NCBI GenBank assembly: GCA_035295665.1
Contig: DATGIQ010000628.1
Coordinates: forward strand, 1 to 7,527
DNA: 7,527 nucleotides
Direction of reading: 5' to 3'
Origin: DATGIQ01 sp035295665
GTDB taxonomy: Bacteria > Planctomycetota > Planctomycetia > Gemmatales > Gemmataceae
A model generated the notes under the pieces. It worked only from the letters and a program-made list of their open reading frames with translations, was not told where the DNA came from and searched no databases. The position numbers and the translations under genes are program-made. The stretch's first letter is position 1. Every line of letters begins with the position of its first letter. Positions 1-7,527 of the stretch are shown here, piece after piece.

Positions 1-1447
1 CCTGCTGAGGGCGTTCCCCTTCCTTTTTCGTCTTCAGGGCATCGATGAAGGTAGTCAAGTCGCGGTCTCGGGGAAATTGGATGCCGCGCACGTGAATCTG
101 GACGCCGGCGATTGGCTTTCCCTGGAGGTCGATCAATCGGCCTGTGATCGGTACATCATCCTTGACAAGCTGGATGATCGCGTCCTCCCGAACCGGGGGT
201 TTATCAACGGACACCCGAGAAATGCCCAGCCCAAAGTTCTCCGCAAGAGCCACGACCAGCGCGAATTTCCATGGCTCCTGTGAATAGCTCTTCTCGAACT
301 CACTCTTGCGAATCAGGAAGCGATATCGGCCATCGGCATCACTTGTGGTCCGCAGCGCGATCGACCGCTTATTAGGGGAGGCTTCGGCCAGGTACAGCTT
401 GGCATCCTCGACAGGCCTGCCCTGGGGATCTACGACGCGGCCACTGAAGCGGATGGAATCCTCGGCTTCTTCCTTGCTTGCTGCTGTTGCTCGAGGCGTA
501 GCGGATTCTCTCTGGGTGGCAAGTTGTGGTGCGGCGTTGCCAGGGGACTTGATCTCTTGAGGTGCGACCGGTTTCCCGGCGCGCACCTGGTGAGTGAGGA
601 CACCGACACCGCCGGCCATCAGAGTCAGCGTAAGAAGCATGGCGGTGGCAATCTTGGCTTTGGTCAGGAACATGGCTTTGGTCACTCCTGTGGCCAGGAT
701 GGCGACGTGGGTAGGAATCATTTCGACGGCCGTTCCGCCAGCCGCGACCAAGAGTCCCCAGCGAAGCGTAGTGCGGACAAGCGCAGCAGGCACTGCCCGG
801 CTGGCGTTTTCCGCGACGGACAAGGCAGCCAACAACGCGGACAGTTCGATGCCGCGGCGACCCAATTGCTGTTGCAGACGTTGGCGTGCCCGGCTGAGCC
901 GGCTCGATACGGTGCCTTCCTTGATGCCTAATTCCGCGGCCGCTTCCGGCCGGCTTTTGCCTTCCAGAATGCAGAGCACAAAGGCCGTTCGAAACCTCTC
1001 GGGCAGACGCTCGATCTCCTCGTCGAGAACGACCTGCACATCGTCCCACGTTGGGTTGGGCACAAGCCTGGGAGTCAACACCCCGCGCCGTGTCTCGTGA
1101 GTGCGTCGCCGGGCGGCACTTCGTTTGGCTTTCATGGCAATGCGATATGCTACGCCGTGCAACCACGGGGCCAAGGCCGCGCGCTTGCGGATCGACGCAC
1201 TGTTCCGCGCCAGCACAAGGAAAGTGGCCTGAAAGGCATCCTCGGCATCTTGTTCGTGGCACAGCACCCGCCGGCAGACTCGCAGAACCATCGACCCGTG
1301 GCGACTGACCAGGGCAGCAAAAGCCGAGTCATCCCGGTGGACTGCGAAATCGTCCAGCAGCTGTTGGTCTGTTTGTTGCGATAAGTAGGGACCGGCCGCC
1401 AGCTTGCGGATGTGCCAAAGCAGTACGTCCAACTGGGCCGGGACCAT
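1..1447 (-). CDS. ECF-type sigma-70 factor fused to a membrane segment and carboxypeptidase-regulatory-like domains (3' end beyond window)
   Basis: Reading the minus strand from the ATG at 1447 gives 482 codons with no stop before the left edge, so the C-terminus is missing. Sigma region 2 lies at about residues 43-110 (AFAALVSRHG, EDAFQATFLVLAR, PWLHGVAYRIA). Sigma region 4 lies at about 141-195, with a helix-turn-helix (ELGIKEGTVSSRLSRARQRL). A hydrophobic segment at about 266-284 could span the membrane. After a Pro/Ala/Gln linker come two carboxypeptidase-regulatory-like beta modules, at about 332-379 (SGRVVDPQGRPVEDA, DADGRYRF) and from about 433 (TGRLIDLQGKPIAGV). Proteins of this kind direct RNA polymerase to particular promoters. 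The fused tail, probably outside the cytoplasm, may sense or anchor, which is inference. Sigma factors with long C-terminal extensions are known from Gemmata-like planctomycetes. The start has a purine-rich GGGAG 9 nt upstream and the family-typical N-terminus. No separate anti-sigma gene is visible. The domain call is secure; its regulon is unknown. Confidence 0.9.
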   Translation of the reverse strand, partial: MVPAQLDVLLWHIRKLAAGPYLSQQTDQQLLDDFAVHRDDSAFAALVSRHGSMVLRVCRRVLCHEQDAEDAFQATFLVLARNSASIRKRAALAPWLHGVAYRIAMKAKRSAARRRTHETRRGVLTPRLVPNPTWDDVQVVLDEEIERLPERFRTAFVLCILEGKSRPEAAAELGIKEGTVSSRLSRARQRLQQQLGRRGIELSALLAALSVAENASRAVPAALVRTTLRWGLLVAAGGTAVEMIPTHVAILATGVTKAMFLTKAKIATAMLLTLTLMAGGVGVLTHQVRAGKPVAPQEIKSPGNAAPQLATQRESATPRATAASKEEAEDSIRFSGRVVDPQGRPVEDAKLYLAEASPNKRSIALRTTSDADGRYRFLIRKSEFEKSYSQEPWKFALVVALAENFGLGISRVSVDKPPVREDAIIQLVKDDVPITGRLIDLQGKPIAGVQIHVRGIQFPRDRDLTTFIDALKTKKEGERPQQ

Positions 1448-1477
1448 GTTCGCCGTCTCCCACCTCGGGCTCTTTTC

Positions 1478-1483
1478 TTTATA
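1478..1483 (-). promoter_or_regulatory. Possible -10 element for the sigma factor gene
   Basis: The minus strand reads TATAAA here, about 30 nt upstream of the sigma start codon. The spacing suits a short leader that contains the GGGAG ribosome site. No TTGACA-like -35 lies at 16-18 nt. Just upstream and overlapping is GGAACT, which resembles the -35 of ECF promoters, but no matching ECF -10 follows it. This is weak evidence, based on one hexamer. Confidence 0.25.
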
Positions 1484-1534
1484 GTTCCCGCCGATGCGAG
1501 CACCCGTCCCGATTTCCGATGAAATTCTGGATGA

Positions 1535-1777
1535 TTCGGGTTCTGGTTCAGAAAGGCCAGCTCTCTCTGCGGTACTAGCGGCCGTTGGACATTTCCAAGA
1601 AACGGTGCCAGCGGCGTCCGCAATACCCTTGCGAGAAATCAACGGGCGGTGCATGCCCGCTATTGGACGGGCGTCCAGGAGGAATTCTCCATCTATGACA
1701 AGCTGGTGAAGCTTCCACCCGATGAACCCGCCGCACTCCACAAGGCGGTCACAAAATCCCAGGCTGGGCCACCGTAA
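1535..1777 (+). pseudogene. Possible C-terminal remnant of an unrecognised protein gene
   Basis: A plus-strand frame is open from just after a TGA at 1532-1534 to a TAA at 1775-1777. It has no ATG; the first plausible start, a GTG at 1649, would leave only 42 residues and has no clear ribosome site. The last 42 codons read like real protein: VHARYWTGVQEEF, then SIYDKLVKLPPDEPAALHKA, with mostly G or C at third positions. The first 25 or so codons (with CGTSGRWTFPRNG) look non-coding. The frame overlaps the end of pilT tail-to-tail by 29 bp. It may be the 3' end of a deleted or rearranged gene, or a chance open frame. I do not recognise the family. Confidence 0.25.
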
Positions 1778-2894
1778 TACCTTTGAGCGCCATCCGCAGC
1801 GCTTCCGGATTCGGAGCCACTTCCAGCGCCACCGCCTGGGCGATCAGGTTCTTGTCCACCAGGGCCTTCAGGCTCATCGTGAAATCCTGCATTCCCTCGT
1901 TGGCCGACATCCGAATCACGTCCGGCAAGCGGTCATCGGTCTCTTCCAAGATTAATTTCCGAACGGTCGGAGTGAACGTCATGATTTCGACTGCCGGCAC
2001 CCGTCCGATATCCTCCTGGATCGATGGCAAAAGCTTTTGGGCGATAATCCCCTTCATGTTGAACGAGATAGCGCTGCGGAGGGAGCCGTGCATGTCCGCA
2101 GGGAACAGGTCCAGGATACGGCCGATGGTCGTGGCAGCACTGGAGGCGTGGATCGTACCGAATACCAGGTGGCCGGTCTCGGCAGCGTGCACGGCCGTGG
2201 CAAACGTTTCCCGATCGCGCATCTCGCCGACGAGCATGACGTCGGGATCTTCACGCACGGCATGCTTCATGCCAATCTCAAAGTCCGACACATCCACGCC
2301 GATTTCGCGCTGCGTAATTAGGCACTTGTCGGGGGTGAAAACAAACTCGATCGGATCTTCCAGCGTCAGGATGTGTTTGCGGTAATGGGCGTTGATCCAG
2401 TTGAGCATGGAAGCGATCGTGGTACTCTTGCCGGAGCCTGTCACGCCAGCGAGCAAGATCATCCCCTGATCGAATTTGCACAGCTCTTCCAAAATGGGCG
2501 GCAAATGTAGGCCGCTGAAATCGGGAATGAAATTATTGACCAATCGGGCTACCAAGGCGACGTGCCCCAGCTGCCGCAGCAGATTGACACGGAAGCGCCG
2601 CCGCTGGCCGTCACATTCCACCGTGTAGGCGAAGTCGGCTCCGCCGGTTTCTTCAAAGATGCGCCGGTTGCGCTCATCTAACAACGGGAAACAGAGCCGT
2701 TCCATCTCACCGTTGCCGATTGGGCCGCGGTTTAATGCCCGCAGGCTCCCCCGTAGCCGCACGGCCGGCTGCGAATCGACCCGCAAGTGCAAATCGCTCC
2801 CCTTCAGCCGGATCACGGCCCGAAAGAGCTTATCAATTTCCCGTTCCTGCGGTTCCACCGATTGGTTATCCATGATATCGATCTTGGCTTCCAT
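1749..2894 (-). CDS. pilT: Type IV pilus retraction ATPase (PilT family)
   Basis: This hexameric secretion-type ATPase would power retraction of type IV pili at the cytoplasmic base of the pilus, driving twitching or DNA uptake. From the chosen start (381 residues), the N-terminal domain has the GSDLHLRVDSQPAVRLRG pattern. It is followed by Walker A GVTGSGKST (about 150-158), the Asp box EDPIE (about 179-183), Walker B REDPDVMLVGEMRD with catalytic Glu224, and the His box TGHLVFGTIH (His242, His249). The C-terminal NEGMQDFTMSLKALV also fits PilT. Length is normal for the family. The ATG at 2894 has GGAG 9 nt upstream. A TTG at 2951 would add 19 residues but has a poor ribosome site, and an ATG at 2873 is also possible. 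It follows the response regulator on the same strand, with a strong hairpin between. No pilB, pilC or pilin gene lies in the window. PilU is a less likely alternative. Confidence 0.93.
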   Translation of the reverse strand: MEAKIDIMDNQSVEPQEREIDKLFRAVIRLKGSDLHLRVDSQPAVRLRGSLRALNRGPIGNGEMERLCFPLLDERNRRIFEETGGADFAYTVECDGQRRRFRVNLLRQLGHVALVARLVNNFIPDFSGLHLPPILEELCKFDQGMILLAGVTGSGKSTTIASMLNWINAHYRKHILTLEDPIEFVFTPDKCLITQREIGVDVSDFEIGMKHAVREDPDVMLVGEMRDRETFATAVHAAETGHLVFGTIHASSAATTIGRILDLFPADMHGSLRSAISFNMKGIIAQKLLPSIQEDIGRVPAVEIMTFTPTVRKLILEETDDRLPDVIRMSANEGMQDFTMSLKALVDKNLIAQAVALEVAPNPEALRMALKGITVAQPGIL

Positions 2895-2972
2895 TTCGTC
2901 GCACTCCGCATGGAGAGAGTTTTCCTTCGGGCCTGCTTCAGGCGGGGACAATCTTCGATGGCTGTCTGTTTA

Positions 2973-3023
2973 GCGGCGGTTCGCAGAACCGCGAGTTACC
3001 CGCGCGGTTCTGCGAACCGCCGC
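2973..3023. repeat. Perfect 21-bp inverted repeat with 9-nt loop (two copies of a palindromic core)
   Basis: Arms at 2973-2993 and 3003-3023 are exact reverse complements, separated by AGTTACCCG. Each arm contains the 17-nt core GCGGTTCGCAGAACCGC or its complement, itself a 7-bp palindrome around a GCA/TGC centre. The repeat can therefore form one long hairpin or two small ones. It lies 35 bp beyond the response regulator stop and upstream of pilT. No run of T follows on either strand, so it is not a standard intrinsic terminator. It may attenuate transcription into pilT or protect the upstream mRNA end (inference). A diverged copy lies at 6835-6878. Confidence 0.9.
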
Positions 3024-3058
3024 CAACGAAAACGGTCTTCCTCGGCTGGATCAGATCA

Positions 3059-3979
3059 TCATTCTTTCATCCCTTTGGCTCGGTACTTGACCAGAGTCAC
3101 TTCGTTGCCGGTATCGTTGAAGATGACTTCGTCCATGAAATGACGCATGAGCACCAGCCCGCGGCCGCGGCCACGTTCCAGCGTCTTGGGATCGTGCCGT
3201 TGCGGCACCGCGGCCTTGGCGAATCCGCTGCCTTCATCCCGGACGATAAAACGAGCCTCCTCCAGATTGATTTGCATGTCCACGAAAACTTTGCGATCGC
3301 GACAGGATACGTGGTCCCAGCGCTCCTGGATGGAGGGCGCGATCCGACCCTGACTCAGCTCGGCGCGGACTTGCTGGACTTGATCGATCGGCAGCGCCAA
3401 GATGCCATGACAAAAGGCATTCAGGAGCGCTTCCTCCAAGGCAATCCCCACGTGCACGCGCTCCGTGGCGTCACAAAAGCGCATGTCCGTGAGCATCTTC
3501 TGCACCTGATCCACCAAGGGCGCGATGAGGGCCGGGTCATTATCCAGCTCCGCACTGAGCTGGGTCTTGACAAAGCATTCGGTGAGGCGTTGATACCGGC
3601 TGTCGGCGCGGGCCACGGACAAGACTTGCTTCACCGTATCCACCAGCTTATCCGCCAGCTGGCCCTTGGGCACGTAGCTGGCGGCACCGCGCTCGAGTGC
3701 GTCCAGGGCGAGGGTCTCACTCCCCTGCCCCGTCATCAAGATCACCGGCACCTCGGGATGCTCGGTCCGTATCGCCGCCACCAGTTCCAGGCCGTCGATA
3801 TCCGGCATCATCAAGTCGGTCACGACCACATGGGGAACCAGATCCTTCATAAACGTCAAGGCGTCGCGCCCGTTCTCCGCATATTCGATGACCCAATCCA
3901 GCTCCTTTTCCTTGCCCAGGAGCCGACCCGTCAAGAGTCGGTCCACCGGTGAATCGTCGACGACCAGGATGATCGGCAT
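3059..3979 (-). CDS. Response regulator with anti-sigma-type (RsbW-like) ATPase output domain
   Basis: The protein has 306 residues. The N-terminal receiver domain (about 2-122) has the acidic pair Asp8-Asp9, phosphoacceptor Asp55 in VVVTDLMMPD, Thr83 in ILMTG and Lys105 in YVPKG, so it looks fully functional. The C-terminal half (about 140-302) is a GHKL ATPase of the HATPase_c_2 type: N box EEALLNA (182-188), RDEGSGF (247-253) and GRGRGLVLMR (270-279), ending FNDTGNEVTLVK. It has no DNA-binding domain and no phosphoacceptor histidine of a kinase. Family members of the RsbW/SpoIIAB class bind sigma factors or phosphorylate STAS-domain antagonists, so phosphorylation at Asp55 may control a partner switch (inference). 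About 40 residues separate the N box from the next strand, a longer insert than in short RsbW proteins. The ATG at 3979 has GGGAG 7 nt upstream; a TTG at 3997 is a poorer start. The divergent hybrid kinase is the likely phosphodonor. Confidence 0.9.
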   Translation of the reverse strand: MPIILVVDDSPVDRLLTGRLLGKEKELDWVIEYAENGRDALTFMKDLVPHVVVTDLMMPDIDGLELVAAIRTEHPEVPVILMTGQGSETLALDALERGAASYVPKGQLADKLVDTVKQVLSVARADSRYQRLTECFVKTQLSAELDNDPALIAPLVDQVQKMLTDMRFCDATERVHVGIALEEALLNAFCHGILALPIDQVQQVRAELSQGRIAPSIQERWDHVSCRDRKVFVDMQINLEEARFIVRDEGSGFAKAAVPQRHDPKTLERGRGRGLVLMRHFMDEVIFNDTGNEVTLVKYRAKGMKE

Positions 3980-3986
3980 AGCATGT

Positions 3987-3991
3987 CTCCC
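3987..3991 (-). promoter_or_regulatory. Ribosome binding site deciding the response regulator start
   Basis: The minus strand reads GGGAG, 7 nt before the ATG at 3979. It lies inside the longer reading that would begin at the TTG at 3997, so it favours the ATG. Confidence 0.6.
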
Positions 3992-4015
3992 GTTCAAATC
4001 ACGCGCCTGCCGTAC

Positions 4016-4044
4016 ATTATCAGCCAGCGCGATGCTCCTGTCGA
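4016..4044 (-). promoter_or_regulatory. Predicted sigma-70-type promoter for the response regulator
   Basis: On the minus strand, TCGACA (4044-4039; 5 of 6 to TTGACA) and GATAAT (4021-4016; 5 of 6 to TATAAT) are separated by exactly 17 nt. Transcription would begin near 4009, leaving a leader of about 30 nt that contains the GGGAG ribosome site. The agreement of both boxes, spacing and position is good, but planctomycete promoter consensus is poorly defined. Confidence 0.45.
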
Positions 4045-4115
4045 GCGCCCAACCGAAGAAATCCGCGCGACTCGGCGCCCGAAATCAAAGGGGAATCCCG
4101 TTTTGCTGCCGCGGC

Positions 4116-4124
4116 TGTTATACT
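4116..4124 (+). promoter_or_regulatory. Predicted extended -10 promoter for the hybrid histidine kinase
   Basis: The plus strand reads TGTTATACT, matching the extended -10 form TGnTATAAT except at one base. No good -35 is found at normal spacing, as is common for extended -10 promoters. Transcription would start near 4131, about 47 nt upstream of the proposed ATG at 4178. If real, it rules out translation from the ATG at 3983. The two divergent promoters of this intergenic region do not overlap. Confidence 0.35.
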
Positions 4125-4167
4125 CCAGGGCACTTTCCCTCTTTGCTGCGTCCTTCTATCCAAGCGT

Positions 4168-4171
4168 GGAG
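4168..4171 (+). promoter_or_regulatory. Ribosome binding site deciding the kinase start
   Basis: GGAG lies 6 nt before the ATG at 4178. The in-frame ATG at 4172 directly abuts it and so has no spacing. The ATG at 3983 has no comparable site. Confidence 0.5.
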
Positions 4172-4177
4172 ATGGCC

Positions 4178-6890
<2,713 letters not shown>

Positions 6891-6916
<26 letters not shown>

Positions 6917-7527
6917 TGCCCCGGAACACATTGTAGGCAAGGTTCCGCAGGAACCCGTTGCTGTCCCACGGATTGCCGCTGACCGCGAAGTTGTTCGCTG
7001 CCTGCATAATCTGGAGGACGGTCAGGTTCGAGTTGTTCGGCACACCGAAGGCCTGCCCGGAGGAGAAAATGTTCCAGGTAGCAGCGCCCACGCCCAGGGT
7101 ATCGACCTTGAAGCCGTAGGACTGGCCGATGGTGCCGCCCAGGGAAAGGGTCGTGGCGAAGATATCCAGGGCCGTATCCAGCACCTCCGCCCCCACATGC
7201 AGCGTGTTGGGCTGGTTGAACAACCCCAGGTAGAACGTTGCGACCTGAGCATTGGTCAAATTGGTCAGATTGGGTGCCCCGTTGCCGCCGCCATACAGAT
7301 TGGGGAAGTTCGTGGCCAACCACTGCCCCAAGGTCAGGCCACCGGACGTGAGCCCAAACTGGCGGATCAGTTCCTGGCCCAGCACCCCCGACCACCAGTT
7401 GGTCGGCTTGGTCTGATTCGGCCCCACCGGGACCCCCGTGCCCACCCCAGCCGAGCTTTGCACGATCGTGAGAATGCCTTCGTGATTGATCGTCGTTGTG
7501 ATGGTGAACGGACCCGCGGTCGCATAG
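6891..7527 (-). CDS. C-terminus of a large secreted or surface protein (5' end beyond window)
   Basis: The minus-strand frame is open from the right edge to a TGA at 6893-6891, giving 211 codons including a GTG at 7463 that is probably not the start. The first visible residues (GPFTITTTINHEGILTIV) look like the end of a beta-strand, Ig-like or passenger-type repeat. The remainder is rich in Asn, Gly, Thr and Leu and has no Cys. It contains LGQWLATNFPNLYGGG, LTNAQVATFYLGLF, QIMQAANNFAVSG and a final LRNLAYNVFRGINGEGG. I recall this kind of segment as a recurring C-terminal module of long planctomycete extracellular proteins with SdrD-B-like or calcium-binding repeats; its function is unknown to me. 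No signal peptide can be seen because the N-terminus is outside. It converges on the kinase gene, overlapping it by 26 bp. A role in the envelope or matrix is inference. Confidence 0.75.

Noticed and set aside
372..1262. Long minus-strand open frame inside the sigma gene
   Set aside because: It is an out-of-frame shadow. The sigma domains are encoded in the frame starting at 1447, and this frame is only Arg/Gly/Ser-rich with no motif.
1280..1289. TCGCAGAACC, a partial match to the repeat core
   Set aside because: Only 10 nt match, with no palindrome, and it encodes conserved residues of sigma region 2, so it is coincidence.
1640..1700. Short inverted repeats (for example GGAC-GGGC-GTCC) as a pilT terminator
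   Set aside because: Stems are only 4-5 bp with no T-run, so they are no better than expected in GC-rich DNA.
2895..2951. Longer pilT from the TTG at 2951
   Set aside because: The ribosome site is weak and the extra 19 residues are outside the conserved family start. It cannot be fully excluded.
3983..4177. N-terminal extension of the kinase from the ATG at 3983
   Set aside because: The extra 65 residues have non-coding-like composition, no ribosome site, and lie across the predicted divergent promoters. The ATG at 4178 has GGAG at good spacing.

Overview
The window is most consistent with a planctomycete of the Gemmata group (Gemmataceae or a relative). It is GC-rich. It carries an ECF-type sigma factor fused through a membrane segment to carboxypeptidase-regulatory-like domains, a response regulator whose output domain is an anti-sigma-type ATPase, and the C-terminus of a large secreted-type protein. 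These three architectures together are typical of that group. The assignment is made by reading and was not searched.

Layout, left to right. Bases 1-1447 (minus) hold the first 482 codons of a sigma factor that runs off the left edge. Bases 1448-1748 are intergenic: a weak -10 for the sigma gene and an 80-codon plus-strand stretch (1535-1777) that looks like the tail of a decayed gene. Bases 1749-2894 (minus) encode a complete PilT-type retraction ATPase. Next comes a perfect 21-bp inverted repeat (2973-3023), then a response regulator with an RsbW-like ATPase domain (3059-3979, minus). A divergent promoter region of about 200 bp (3980-4177) separates it from a 912-residue hybrid histidine kinase (4178-6916, plus; two membrane segments, PAS, HisKA, HATPase, REC, REC, HPt). 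The kinase ends in a second, diverged copy of the inverted repeat (6835-6878) and overlaps tail-to-tail with the 3' end of a secreted-type protein gene (6891 to the right edge, minus).

How the genes may work together (inference): the divergent kinase and response regulator look like a split phosphorelay. The kinase HPt histidine could pass phosphate to Asp55 of the separate regulator, which could then switch an anti-sigma/anti-anti-sigma partner system. pilT follows the regulator on the same strand and could be co-transcribed with it, but the hairpin between them may reduce read-through. No other pilus genes are present. The sigma factor is a separate unit and need not be the target.

The most unusual feature is the repeat family with core GCGGTTC-GCA-GAACCGC. 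Its two composite hairpins sit at the outer (3') ends of both two-component genes and bracket that block. The diverged copy keeps complete pairing only in minus-strand RNA, through G-U wobbles. I found no RNA genes, CRISPR array, insertion sequence or transposase.
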